DNA of 58,661 bases from Phycisphaerales bacterium (lineage in GTDB: Bacteria > Planctomycetota > Phycisphaerae > Phycisphaerales > SM1A02), in assembly GCA_009691805.1 (NCBI GenBank), contig SIAK01000014.1, forward strand, positions 1 through 58,661, in the 5' to 3' direction. The notes under the pieces are model-generated. The model had not been told where the DNA came from. It searched no databases and saw only the letters and a list, made by a program, of their open reading frames with translations. The first letter of the stretch is position 1. Every line of letters begins with the position of its first letter. Both the position numbers and the translations under genes were made by a program. Below, in pieces: positions 25,880 to 34,702 of this stretch.

Positions 25880-27673
25880 TTACCCGCTGCCGACCATGAG
25901 TTCGTTTGATTCGTAGCGCTTGACGGCGCTGAGGAGTTGTTCGATTTGCATGGGCGGTGGGGCGGAGAGCAATCTCCGTCGCAGTGATGTCACAACCTTG
26001 AGTTCGTTCTCGCCCATCAACAGATGCTCTTTGCGTGTGCCGCTTGCCGCGAGATTGATCGCGGGGAAGATGCGCTTCTCGGAGATCGTGCGATCGAGAA
26101 TGAGTTCCATGTTGCCTGTGCCTTTGAACTCTTCGAAAATGATTTGATCGGCGCGCGAACCTGTATCGACAAGGCACGTCGCGATGATCGTGAGTGAGCC
26201 GCCTTCTTCACATTTGCGCGCAGCGCCGAAGAGTTGCTTGGGAACTTCAAGCGCGCGTGAATCGAGACCGCCCGACATCGTGCGTCCAGAACTGCCATAT
26301 TTACGGCTGTTGTTGAACGCTCGACCGAGTCGCGTGAGTGAATCGAGCAACACGACGACATCTTTGCCCGCTTCGACCATGCGCTTGGCGCGCTCAATCG
26401 CGAGGATGCCGAGCGCGAGATGTCGCTCGATGTCTTGATCGTTCGAACTTGCAATGACGTGCGCGGGCACGTTGCGTTTGAAGTCCGTGACTTCCTCCGG
26501 TCGCTCGTCAATGAGCAGCGCGATGAGTTCGACTTCAGGGTGATTCTGCTTGATGCCGAACGCGAGGTTCTGCAGCAGGATCGTCTTGCCAGCTTTCGGC
26601 GGCGCGACGATGAGTCCGCGCGTGCCGTAGCCGATGGGACAGAAGAGATCGATCAATCGGCATGCAGCAGGGCAGCCGCGATGCTCGAGAGTCATGCGCG
26701 GTTGCGGGTCGAGCGCGGTGAGTTCCGCGAATGGTTTGCGCGCGCCATACACGGCAGGTTCAAGCCCTTCAATCGAAACGATGCGCTCCGCAGTCGCGCG
26801 CGGCAGACGCGAACCACCTTGGCGACGGCGACTTGGAATTCGCAATCGGCACTCGGCAACAATGAGTTGCGCGCTCCGAAGTGCGTTTCCTTCGAACAGT
26901 TCGCGCGGAATAATCGGGTCTTCATCCGTCGTGATCAAACCATCTCGGAACTGTCGGAGTCGACCTTCTCCTGTAGGAAGAATCTCGAGCACACCGGTGC
27001 GCTCAAACGCGGGCGCGTCAGGCTCGACAAGGTCATTCGTGTCGGGTTCTTCAACTTGCGGTTGGTTGCGATGTTGCTGCTGCGGATGTTGGTTTCGTTG
27101 CTGGTTTCGGCCTTGATTGCGACCGCGATCACCATCGCGACCGTGACCTTGACCACGACCGTGTTCCCGCTGATGCGGATGTCGTTGCTGCTGACCTTCG
27201 CGCGGCGCGGCGTTTGGAGTCGCGCCACCTTCCGCTCCGTCGGTCGCGCTCGCCTGACCATCGCCGCCCTGAGCTTGATTGTTGTTCTGATGCTGTTGCT
27301 GCCCCTGAACATTTCCGCCGCCGTTGCCGCGTCCGCGCCTTCGTCGTCTGCGTCGGCGCTTGCGTGGTTCACCTTCACCTTCACCTGCGCCGTCGCCTTG
27401 TGGAGGATTCGCGCCGTCGCTCTCTCGCGACGATTCCTGTGCGGGTGCGACTTCTCGCACTGGAGCAACTTCAACTGGAGCAGCTTCAACTGGAGCAGCT
27501 TCAACTGGAGCAGCTTCAACAACAGCCACAGCGTCGGTCGTTGCTTTCGCCTTGCGTGCGCGCGGTTTGCGTGGCGCCTTGGCCGCAGCAGCGGAGCCAT
27601 CTTGCGGTGAAGCCATACCAGAGTTCTCTTGGTTTTCGCCGCCGAGATCGGGGCTCAAGTCCTGCATATCCAT
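25880..27673 (-). CDS. rho: Transcription termination factor Rho with long disordered N-terminus
   Basis: 597 residues. Hexameric RNA helicase ending untranslated transcripts. The core (from about residue 224) is complete: RNA-binding cold-shock-like domain (ERTGVLEIL), Walker A APPKAGKT (357-364), Walker B VVVLLDSLTRLGRA, Q-loop GGLDSRAL, R-loop KGTGNMELIL and the end LLSAVKRY. Before it lie about 220 low-complexity residues: VEAAP repeats (52-66), eight consecutive Arg (106-113), then Gln/Asn/Gly/His/Arg-rich sequence. Similar insertions occur in Rho of other GC-rich phyla, where they add RNA affinity or drive condensation. Start ATG 27673 has GGAA seven bases upstream; the frame continues upstream without support. 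Confidence 0.92.
   Translation of the reverse strand: MDMQDLSPDLGGENQENSGMASPQDGSAAAAKAPRKPRARKAKATTDAVAVVEAAPVEAAPVEAAPVEVAPVREVAPAQESSRESDGANPPQGDGAGEGEGEPRKRRRRRRRRGRGNGGGNVQGQQQHQNNNQAQGGDGQASATDGAEGGATPNAAPREGQQQRHPHQREHGRGQGHGRDGDRGRNQGRNQQRNQHPQQQHRNQPQVEEPDTNDLVEPDAPAFERTGVLEILPTGEGRLRQFRDGLITTDEDPIIPRELFEGNALRSAQLIVAECRLRIPSRRRQGGSRLPRATAERIVSIEGLEPAVYGARKPFAELTALDPQPRMTLEHRGCPAACRLIDLFCPIGYGTRGLIVAPPKAGKTILLQNLAFGIKQNHPEVELIALLIDERPEEVTDFKRNVPAHVIASSNDQDIERHLALGILAIERAKRMVEAGKDVVVLLDSLTRLGRAFNNSRKYGSSGRTMSGGLDSRALEVPKQLFGAARKCEEGGSLTIIATCLVDTGSRADQIIFEEFKGTGNMELILDRTISEKRIFPAINLAASGTRKEHLLMGENELKVVTSLRRRLLSAPPPMQIEQLLSAVKRYESNELMVGSG
27461..27520 (-). repeat. 15-bp tandem repeat in rho encoding VEAAP
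   Basis: Four units of TGGAGCAGCTTCAAC (plus strand), the first with one change, at 27461, 27476, 27491 and 27506. In-frame within rho, so copy-number change alters only the disordered tail length. Confidence 0.9.
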
Positions 27674-27882
27674 GAATTCGTTCCGAAAAATCCGACGGTG
27701 TGTCGGGAGCCTGGAACGCCGAATCAAGAAGCGCGTGCAACTAGCACAAAGCGCGTCTCCAACAAATCGGCATCGGTCAGGCGTTACGTAATGGGTCGCA
27801 GCGGGGAGCTGCGAACAAGTCACCGTGAGGCGACATGCAGAGTGGAGCAGGAATGAGGTTCGAAGTCAACTCGAAGTCAGAC

Positions 27883-28881
27883 TCAGCCGACGGCAATCTG
27901 GGCGGCGACGAACGCGTTTTGGAGCAGGACGGCGAGGTTGACTTCGAGGCTGCGCCCGCGAGTCGCGTCCGCTACAGCTTGGAGAAGCACAGGTGTGACT
28001 TCAGGTCCACGCGCGCCGAGTTTTGCGGCACTTTGAAGACCCGATTGAATGGCGAGTTCCATTTCATCGAGAGGCAGCGCGAGCGCGCTGGGCGGTGGAA
28101 CGCAGATGAGCATGCCGGATTGAGGGCGCAATTGGAAGTGCATCGCGGCGAGCGCAGCGGCAGTGCCTGCGTCTATCACCGTAGAACTCACGCGAAGCGG
28201 CGGCGCGCCTTCGCAGAGAAATCTCGGGAAAAACTCCGTGCCAAATCCAACGACAGGCACGCTCAAACTATCGAGCGCTTCGAGCGTTGCATCAAGATCA
28301 AGAATCGATTTCGCGCCCGCGCAGACAATCGCAACGCCAGAATGCGCGATCTGCAACAGGTCCGCGGAGATGTCCGGCGTGACATTCCATCCGCGATGCA
28401 CGCCGCCGATGCCGCCGGTTGCGAAGAATCGAATTGGCGATGGCGTTGCGTGTTTGCACGCGAACAGCGTCGCTGCAACAGTTGTGCCGCCGTGTCCTCG
28501 ATGGAGTGCAACATCCGCAATATCGCGCATACTCACCTTTGTGACGGGCTTTGCTTCCGCGAGTTCATCGAGCTCCGTGCCCGTCATGCCGACAATCAAC
28601 TCGCCTCGCAGCATGCCGACAACAGCGGGGACCGCGCCAGCACTTCGCACTGCAGCCGCGAGTGCGTGGCCGAGTGCGCGATTGATCGCAATGCTTGGAT
28701 CGAACGCAGCGCGCACGCTTTCGTCGTAACGAGCATCATCGAGCGCGAGCGGCAATTGACCGAGTGGAGAGCGCGGAAGTCCGTGCGTGACTGCGGCAGT
28801 TTCAAGCGCGACGACCGCACGGCCTTCTGCGAGCGCGCTCTGCACTTCATCACTGGTACGAATCACAGATCGCATCGTCAT
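27883..28881 (-). CDS. psuG: Pseudouridine-5'-phosphate glycosidase
   Basis: 332 residues. Splits pseudouridine 5'-phosphate to uracil and ribose 5-phosphate during pseudouridine recycling. Family blocks: ETAAVTHGLPRS near the start, FFATGGIGGVHRG, CAGAKSILDLDATLE (catalytic Lys) and GARGPEVTPVLL. Size is normal for the homotrimeric enzyme. The kinase partner PsuK is not here. It begins 18 bases after the end of the helicase gene and on the same strand, so it is likely co-transcribed with it. The start could be the ATG two codons in. Confidence 0.9.
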   Translation of the reverse strand: MTMRSVIRTSDEVQSALAEGRAVVALETAAVTHGLPRSPLGQLPLALDDARYDESVRAAFDPSIAINRALGHALAAAVRSAGAVPAVVGMLRGELIVGMTGTELDELAEAKPVTKVSMRDIADVALHRGHGGTTVAATLFACKHATPSPIRFFATGGIGGVHRGWNVTPDISADLLQIAHSGVAIVCAGAKSILDLDATLEALDSLSVPVVGFGTEFFPRFLCEGAPPLRVSSTVIDAGTAAALAAMHFQLRPQSGMLICVPPPSALALPLDEMELAIQSGLQSAAKLGARGPEVTPVLLQAVADATRGRSLEVNLAVLLQNAFVAAQIAVG

Positions 28882-28899
28882 GCCGTGTGCATCTCAGTT

Positions 28900-30327
28900 T
28901 TAGCGTCGATTCGTGCGAACACGACCGCCGAGGCGCTTGTTCGGCTGCGCGATAGGCACCAATCCATCGGGATACAGCGTCGTATTCGTCGGTTGTTCAA
29001 CCTTCGCGGGCTGCATGCGATTGCGAGTTTCCTGCGCAGCCGCTCGTTGCTCATCCGCGCGCTCGCGACGGGCGCGAACTTCAGAAGGCACGGTGCCTGG
29101 CTTGAACTCGGGATACTCAATGCGAGGAATCTCGACGTTGGTGAGCATCTCAATGTTCGTGAGCAATTCGCCTTGTTCGCTCGTCACAAACATCCATGCG
29201 ACGCCATCGCGACCAGCGCGCGCGGTTCGACCGATGCGGTGGACGTAGACCTCAGGATCTTCGGGAACGTCGTAATTGATGACGTGCGAGATGTCGTCGA
29301 CGTCAAGTCCGCGCGCAGCGAGGTCGCTCGCGACGAGCACGGAAAGTCCGCCCGCGCGAAGTTCTTTCATGACTCGGTCGCGTCGGGCTTGCTGCAAATC
29401 GCCGTGCATCGCGTGCGCTTCAATCTTGTGCTTGACGAGGAACTCCGTCACATCATCGACCGTGCGCTTCGTGCGGCAGAAGACGATCGTCACTTCGGGT
29501 TCTTCATGCGTGAGCAGATGGAGCAGCAGTTTGCGCTTATCCCAACCTTCCACCGAGATGTAACTTTGCTTGACCTGGCTCACCGTCAGCGACTTTTCGA
29601 CCGAGATGATCTTCTCGGGATCCTTCATGAAACTGCGCGCGAGCTTTTCAATTTCAGGCGAAATCGTGGCGGAAACGAAGATCGTTTGGTGCGCGCCTTT
29701 GATCGAGCCGAGGATCTTGCGAATGTCATCGCGGAAGCCGATGTCGAGCATGCGATCGACTTCATCGAGGATCGCAAAGCGAAGTCGGTCGTACGGGAGC
29801 AGCCCGCGCTGATGGAGATCCATCACGCGACCAGGAGTGCCAACCACGATCGCGGGATTCTTCTCGAGTTGCGCAACCTGCTTGCGAATCTCTTGACCGC
29901 CGTAGACCGCGACGGTTCGCACATCCGCAAAGCTACCGAGTTCCTGGAGTTCCTTTGCAACTTGCACGGCGAGTTCGCGCGTTGGCACGAGGACGAGCGC
30001 GGAGAATGGACTCGTCGTATCGAGCAGATGCAAGAGCGGAAGTCCGAACGCTGCAGTCTTCCCAGTGCCCGTCTTCGCTTGCCCGAGCACATCGCGACCC
30101 ATGAGTGCCGCGGGGATCAGCGTCGCCTGAATCTTGGTTGGATGGATGAATCCGCGCGCGGTGATGCCTTCGAGCAACTTCGCCTTCAGGCCGAGGTCCG
30201 CAAACGTCTTGTCGATTGCGAAAATCTCCGCATCCCGACCCGCTCGAACCACCTCTCGCTCTGCATCGGTAGGTTGAGGGGTGGGCGTGTGTGTCGGCTT
30301 AGCGTGAGAATCCATCGAACCACGCAT
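28900..30327 (-). CDS. DEAD-box ATP-dependent RNA helicase (RhlE-like)
   Basis: 475 residues. Unwinds RNA in ribosome assembly or RNA decay. All motifs are present: Q-motif region ending HPTKIQ, AKTGTGKT, PTRELA, TPGR, SAT, RGLDVDDISHVINYD and HRIGRTARAG. Motif II is DEVD rather than DEAD, a tolerated variant that still keeps the catalytic Asp-Glu. The C-terminal tail of about 90 residues is basic (RVRTNRR end) and likely binds RNA. Two candidate ATGs (30327, 30315), neither with a Shine-Dalgarno site. psuG follows after 18 bases; alr is divergent. Confidence 0.9.
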   Translation of the reverse strand: MRGSMDSHAKPTHTPTPQPTDAEREVVRAGRDAEIFAIDKTFADLGLKAKLLEGITARGFIHPTKIQATLIPAALMGRDVLGQAKTGTGKTAAFGLPLLHLLDTTSPFSALVLVPTRELAVQVAKELQELGSFADVRTVAVYGGQEIRKQVAQLEKNPAIVVGTPGRVMDLHQRGLLPYDRLRFAILDEVDRMLDIGFRDDIRKILGSIKGAHQTIFVSATISPEIEKLARSFMKDPEKIISVEKSLTVSQVKQSYISVEGWDKRKLLLHLLTHEEPEVTIVFCRTKRTVDDVTEFLVKHKIEAHAMHGDLQQARRDRVMKELRAGGLSVLVASDLAARGLDVDDISHVINYDVPEDPEVYVHRIGRTARAGRDGVAWMFVTSEQGELLTNIEMLTNVEIPRIEYPEFKPGTVPSEVRARRERADEQRAAAQETRNRMQPAKVEQPTNTTLYPDGLVPIAQPNKRLGGRVRTNRR

Positions 30328-30444
30328 GGTAGTTCAGCACGGCGCACGATACAAATACGAATACAGCCGTTCTCGGAAATGCGTCTGCGGTGAACTCTCG
30401 CTGCTTGTACGCGTGTTTACGCAGTTCCGAGTCGTACTTGAGCC

Positions 30445-31722
30445 ATGGCAGGATCCATGCAGGACACGAGTCTTCTCGAATTTGACACCTCTGCCGTCGC
30501 GCACAACCTGCGCGCGCTGCGCCGCATCGTCGGGGATTCGTGCGCGCTGTGTCCGATCGTGAAAGCGGATGGCTACGGACTCGGCGTGCAGCATCTCGCG
30601 CCAGTGCTTGCAGCCCACGACGTGCAAATGCTCGCGGTGTACAGCCCAAAGCAAGCGGAAGAAATCTTGCTCGCGGGCGTGCAGCATGTTGCGCTGCTCG
30701 TGCTCATGCCCGTGCGAGTGATTGAAATGAGTGATGAACTCATCCGTCACGCAAAGCGTGGCCTCCTCCATTTCGTCGTGCACGATGCGTCGCAATGCGA
30801 AGCGCTTGAAAGTGCGGCGCACTCGCTTGGCGTTGTGCTCGGTGTCCATCTTGAACTTGACACGGGCATGTCGCGTGGCGGCGCGCGTCCTGAAGTTGCG
30901 GCAGCGCTCTTGCGCACGCTCGCATCGACGACGAGTCTTCGATTGAAGGGCGTGTTCACGCACTTCGCAAATTCTCGGCAATCCGAGGCAAAAACGCGCG
31001 TGCAGTGGGATGCCTTCCTCGACTTTGTGACGCAGGAAAGAGAACTCATCGGAGAGGACTGTCGCTTGCATGTTGCGAGCACCTACGCGCTGCTTCGACA
31101 TCGTGACTATCACTTCAACATGGTGCGCTTCGGACTTGCGTGGCTTGGTTACGGCATGGAAGAGCTCGAAGCAGATGCGCCGCTCTTAGAAGTTGGCGCG
31201 CTGCGACCTGTTGTGCGATGGTCGACGACGATCGTGCAGACGAAGCGGATTCCTGAAGGCGCGAGTGTTGGTTACGGTTCTCTCTTCACAGCAACGCGCG
31301 ATTCGACGATCGCGCTCTTGCCCATCGGATACGCCGATGGATATCCAGTGCCTCGTGGAGTTGATGCAACGGGTGCGTCGTGCGGAGTGCAGCGTGTTGC
31401 CATTTGTCTCTCGCACAAACGCCGCGAGTATGTGCCTGTTGTCGGTGCTGTGAACATGGATCAACTCACGATTGATCTAACGGAACTCGATCCACTCGGC
31501 ACGCGCGATTGGACGGGAACGGAAGTGGAATTGGTGACGCCGCTTGTCGATGCACCCAATCATTTGCCGCGATTAGCCGCGATTTCTGGGCTTATTCCGC
31601 ACGAGTTCTTGACGAGACTGCACACGCGGATTCCCCGGAGGTTGATTCAAACTGCGCGCGCGACGCTCGTCGAACCAACCGTCCATGTCGTGCCAATCTC
31701 GTTGCGCGCGGCAAGTGCGTGA
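30445..31722 (+). CDS. alr: Alanine racemase
   Basis: 425 residues. PLP enzyme making D-alanine for the wall. PLP-lysine in PIVKADGYGLG (Lys40), GVFTHFANS, and the catalytic Tyr in SVGYGSLFTA, followed by LPIGYADGYPV in the C-terminal beta domain. Slightly longer than usual, with a C-terminal extension of about 40 residues (Arg/Thr/Val). Start ATG 30445 chosen; ATG 30457 is possible. The sigma-like gene follows after 34 bases on the same strand. Confidence 0.9.
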   Translation: MAGSMQDTSLLEFDTSAVAHNLRALRRIVGDSCALCPIVKADGYGLGVQHLAPVLAAHDVQMLAVYSPKQAEEILLAGVQHVALLVLMPVRVIEMSDELIRHAKRGLLHFVVHDASQCEALESAAHSLGVVLGVHLELDTGMSRGGARPEVAAALLRTLASTTSLRLKGVFTHFANSRQSEAKTRVQWDAFLDFVTQERELIGEDCRLHVASTYALLRHRDYHFNMVRFGLAWLGYGMEELEADAPLLEVGALRPVVRWSTTIVQTKRIPEGASVGYGSLFTATRDSTIALLPIGYADGYPVPRGVDATGASCGVQRVAICLSHKRREYVPVVGAVNMDQLTIDLTELDPLGTRDWTGTEVELVTPLVDAPNHLPRLAAISGLIPHEFLTRLHTRIPRRLIQTARATLVEPTVHVVPISLRAASA

Positions 31723-31756
31723 ATCTCTGCAGGCCTGTCGCTCGTAGGATGGACTT

Positions 31757-33400
31757 GTGTCCCGCAAGGTTGCGTATCGATTTCCCGCACTGCAAGCGCT
31801 GCCCACAGCGCTCGCGTTCGCGCCGCGCGAAGCGATCGATCGACAGATGCGCGCAGCCGAAGCGCTCATGCAAGCGGTGGAGGGTGAGCGTGAGTATCCA
31901 ATCGACTTCGCGCTCTTTCGCATCACAGGATTTCGTCCCCGTCAACCAAGTGATCGCACTGCGCTCGGACGCGAGCTTGTGCATGACCTCGGCGCGCTCG
32001 TTCTTGATCTCAGTCTGCGATTGAAACTTGATGGCACGGAGCGGGAGGGCGGTGCGCTTTCGCCAGACGAAGCCGCGCGTACGTTTGATGTGAGTTTCAA
32101 GACGATGCAGCGGTTGCGAGAAGATGGATTGTGCGCGCACTGGATCGAACGCAATGGCACGCCGCGCGTCTGGATGTATCGCGAGAGCATCGCGCGCTTT
32201 GTTGCGCAACACGCGCAGCGCATCGAGGCGGCAACGCGCTTTCGTCGATTCAGTGGCGAAGAGTCACGCGCGATGCTCAACGCCGCGGGCGAACTCATGG
32301 AGCACGGGCACTCGCTCAATTCTGCAGCACTCGTGCTCGCGGACAAGCATGGGCGTAGCCACGAAGGTGTGCGACTGCTGCTCATGCGACACTTTGGTCG
32401 CACGCGCTCAGCAGAAGCACGCAAGGTCGAGCGTGCGTCGCGATTTGCCGAACGCGCGTGGCGATTTGGTGTTGATCTCACGAAGATCGCAGCGCGCATC
32501 GGTCGCAGTGAATCGCTCGTGCGCAGCATCGTCGATCATCGAAGAGCAGTGCGCCTGCGTGCGATGCCGCTTCCGTTCGTTGCATTGCCGACGTTTGAAC
32601 TCTACGGCGCAGAAGAAACGCTTCTAGCGCCGCAAAGTGTGCGCGAGGGTCTTGTCGTTGCACTCGAAGACAGCGACGCCATTGCCTTGCTGAAGTCAGC
32701 GCGCGCTTGTCGAAAGAGTCGCGCGTTTGTGCGAGACGCCTCCGCGCGTCGTGCCCAACAGGTGGCGCGCGGAGCGGCGATGCATTTTCTCATCCGCCGT
32801 GCAAAGCAGACGCTGCAAGGTTGCGGACGCCGTCCTTCGCGTGCGGTGCTTGACGCGATTGAGACAGATCTGCGTTGGGCCGCGCAACTTCGCCGCGCGC
32901 TGGTTGCGTCTGCGCTGACGATCGCGAGTGCGCGCATGGATCAGTTCTTCGCAGGTGAACCTGAACTCTTGCGCGTCGACGAACTTCGCACGCTTTTGCG
33001 CGCATTGCGAGATCGACTCGTGACGATCGTCGCGCAGTACGACCCATCGCGACAAGATCTTGAAGCGCTCGCTGGGCTTGAAGCGGACTTCGTGCTCGCG
33101 CACTTTGATGCGCAGCGTTCGCGGCGCGCGGCATCGAAGCAATCGTTGAGTGAAGGAACTTCGATGGAGCCTTTGCTTGATGCGGCTGCGCCGTGGCTGA
33201 GTGAAGTCGATCGATTGTGGAAGCGTCGCGCCGCGCTGGCGTCGCTCTCCGCGCCGCAGCGCGAGTTGTTGCTCGCTCGGTACGGTTGGCATGGCAGCGC
33301 GCCGTGCACGCTTGCACAGGTCGCTGAGCGGGTGCGGACGAGCGTCGCGCTTGCGACGCGCAAGTTGTACGACGCAGAGACCGCTCTCCGACGCGCGTGA
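31757..33400 (+). CDS. Divergent sigma-70-like, multi-HTH DNA-binding protein
   Basis: 547 residues, very rich in Arg and Ala. Residues 496-545 resemble sigma region 4 (LSAPQRELLLARYGW, then TLAQVAERVRTSVALATRKLYDAETALRR, family style LEEIGxxxGVSRxRVRQIExxALxxLR). Residues 375-450 resemble a degenerate region 2 (LRRALVASALTIASARM, AQYDPSRQDLEAL). Residues 100-150 look like a MerR/excisionase-type winged HTH (SPDEAARTFDVSFKTMQRLREDG), and another HTH is near 238-265 (LTKIAARIGRSESLVRSIV). The core promoter-recognition wording of housekeeping sigma factors is absent. GTG start with AGGA seven bases upstream. It may be a lineage-specific transcription initiator or regulator; function unproven. 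Confidence 0.6.
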   Translation: MSRKVAYRFPALQALPTALAFAPREAIDRQMRAAEALMQAVEGEREYPIDFALFRITGFRPRQPSDRTALGRELVHDLGALVLDLSLRLKLDGTEREGGALSPDEAARTFDVSFKTMQRLREDGLCAHWIERNGTPRVWMYRESIARFVAQHAQRIEAATRFRRFSGEESRAMLNAAGELMEHGHSLNSAALVLADKHGRSHEGVRLLLMRHFGRTRSAEARKVERASRFAERAWRFGVDLTKIAARIGRSESLVRSIVDHRRAVRLRAMPLPFVALPTFELYGAEETLLAPQSVREGLVVALEDSDAIALLKSARACRKSRAFVRDASARRAQQVARGAAMHFLIRRAKQTLQGCGRRPSRAVLDAIETDLRWAAQLRRALVASALTIASARMDQFFAGEPELLRVDELRTLLRALRDRLVTIVAQYDPSRQDLEALAGLEADFVLAHFDAQRSRRAASKQSLSEGTSMEPLLDAAAPWLSEVDRLWKRRAALASLSAPQRELLLARYGWHGSAPCTLAQVAERVRTSVALATRKLYDAETALRRA

Positions 33401-33419
33401 TCCAAAAAATGCACGGCAT

Positions 33420-33462
33420 AAAAAAAGCAGGTCGACTCAAACTTCTGTTTGAATCGACCTGC
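33420..33462 (-). terminator. Terminator of the rplM-rpsI operon
   Basis: 16-pair stem (33427-33442 with 33447-33462, one G-U), loop TTCT, and on the minus strand seven T. Thirty-five bases after the rpsI stop. Confidence 0.9.
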
Positions 33463-33497
33463 GAGAAAAGTTGCGTTGCAATGTCTGCCGTTCGAAC

Positions 33498-33965
33498 TCA
33501 GCGCTTGCTGAACTGGAAGCGACGACGTGCACCAGATTGACCGTACTTCTTGCGCTCGACCTTACGGCTGTCGCGGGTGAGGTACTGATGCTCGCGAAGG
33601 ATTGGTTCGAGATTCGCATCGAACTCCAACATCGCGCGTCCGAGGCCGAGGATCACTGCGCCAGCTTGGCCTGTGAATCCGCCGCCGTTTGCAGTCACGC
33701 GCACGTCGATCTTGTCCTTGTTGCCAGTCTTCTCGAGAAGGCCGAGGATGTTTGCACGATCCCGTTCTTCCGTGAAGTACTCAGACATCGGGCGCTCGTT
33801 GATGAAAATCGCGCCTGAGCCGCCCTTGACGCGAACGCGTGCAACGGCAGTCTTGCGTCGACCGGTGCCCCAGTACCAACCACGTGCATCGGGACCGCGG
33901 ATGATGCGGACCTTCTTGGGCTCGGGAACTGCGACTGGGCTGACTGGAGGGGTGGACTCAATCAT
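33498..33965 (-). CDS. rpsI: Small ribosomal subunit protein uS9
   Basis: 155 residues. The C-terminal tail reaches the P-site tRNA. Family sequence clear from residue 30 on: GTGRRKTAVARVRV, then GGGFTGQAGAVILGLGRAM and the basic end GARRRFQFSKR (family KARRxPQFSKR). The first 28 residues, Pro/Val-rich, are an extension. Follows rplM by 57 bases on the same strand, the usual pair. Confidence 0.95.
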   Translation of the reverse strand: MIESTPPVSPVAVPEPKKVRIIRGPDARGWYWGTGRRKTAVARVRVKGGSGAIFINERPMSEYFTEERDRANILGLLEKTGNKDKIDVRVTANGGGFTGQAGAVILGLGRAMLEFDANLEPILREHQYLTRDSRKVERKKYGQSGARRRFQFSKR

Positions 33966-34022
33966 GGTTCATGCCTAACTGTCTTCAATACTGTCTTCAA
34001 TGCTTGTCGATGAAAATTGTTG

Positions 34023-34496
34023 TCACTTCGCTGCAGGAGTCACACGGATGTGACGCGCCGATGGTTCCGAAAGCGGAATCGGTGATTGCGAAGCGTGCGT
34101 GTGCTCAGCGCCAGGGAAGACGCGAAGTCGAATGGCGAGGCTGCGTCCAAACTGTCCCTTCGGCAACATGCGAACGATTGCTTCGGTGACGAGTCGCTCA
34201 GGCTTGGTTGCAAGCACTTCGCGATAGCTGCGCACCTTGAGACCACCTGGGTAACCGCTCCATCGTCGACGTGTTTTCTGATCAGCCTTGCGACCAGTCA
34301 GCACAATCTTCGATGCATTGGTGATGATGACTGCGTCGCCTGTCGTCACGCCAGGCGTGTACTCGGGGCGATGCTTTCCCATGAGGGCAGTCGCAACTTC
34401 CGTTGCGAGACGACCGAGGACAAGTCCTTCGGCATCGACATGACGCCATACGGTGTTGACTTCGTTTTGCTTGGCGATGAAAGTCTGGCGGGGCAT
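34023..34496 (-). CDS. rplM: Large ribosomal subunit protein uL13
   Basis: 157 residues. Early-assembling 50S protein. Core motifs: WRHVDAEGLVLGRLATEVA, LMGKHRPEYTP, GDAVIITNASKIVLTGRKAD, and RMLPKGQFGR near the end. The ATG at 34496 has GGA six bases upstream. The last 35 residues extend past the usual end (Ser/Pro-rich). First gene of the rplM-rpsI operon with its own promoter about 100 bases upstream. Confidence 0.95.
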   Translation of the reverse strand: MPRQTFIAKQNEVNTVWRHVDAEGLVLGRLATEVATALMGKHRPEYTPGVTTGDAVIITNASKIVLTGRKADQKTRRRWSGYPGGLKVRSYREVLATKPERLVTEAIVRMLPKGQFGRSLAIRLRVFPGAEHTHASQSPIPLSEPSARHIRVTPAAK

Positions 34497-34604
34497 ATCG
34501 AGTCCTATTGCGCGGAGCACTCCAAATCACGCATCTCTACGGCCTTCGGCATGAGTGTCATGCAGAGTCGAAAGAACGCACGCAGAGCGTGTGGAGGATC
34601 GAGA

Positions 34605-34632
34605 AGGATACCGAACTGCGTGATTCTGTCAA
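34605..34632 (-). promoter_or_regulatory. Sigma-70-type promoter of rplM-rpsI
   Basis: Minus strand: perfect TTGACA (34627-34632), 16-base spacer, TATCCT (34605-34610). It predicts a leader of about 100 bases before rplM. The sequence GGTATCCTTC followed by CGATCC is shared with the region upstream of the superoxide dismutase gene. Confidence 0.6.
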
Positions 34633-34689
34633 GGTTTAGAGTTGATGGTTTCGTGAGACTGTTGAAAGTCTGCATCACGGCAGTCGGGG

Positions 34690-34695
34690 TATCGT
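34690..34695 (+). promoter_or_regulatory. -10-like element (TATCGT) before the CPBP gene
   Basis: Ends seven bases before ATG 34703; no Shine-Dalgarno site. Same hexamer and spacing as before the lipoprotein gene at 43039. Confidence 0.4.
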
Positions 34696-34702
34696 TCCGA
34701 AC

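Noticed and set aside
27461-27520. Short regular repeats as a possible CRISPR
   Set aside because: 15-bp contiguous units without spacers, in-frame within rho.
27835-30393. Very long plus-strand frame opposite psuG and the helicase
   Set aside because: Arg/His/Glu-rich composition typical of an antisense shadow in GC-rich DNA; both minus-strand genes have clear family motifs.
31757-33400. Ordinary RpoD/ECF sigma factor
   Set aside because: Regions 2.3-2.4 are not recognisable and the N-terminal winged HTH does not belong to those classes.
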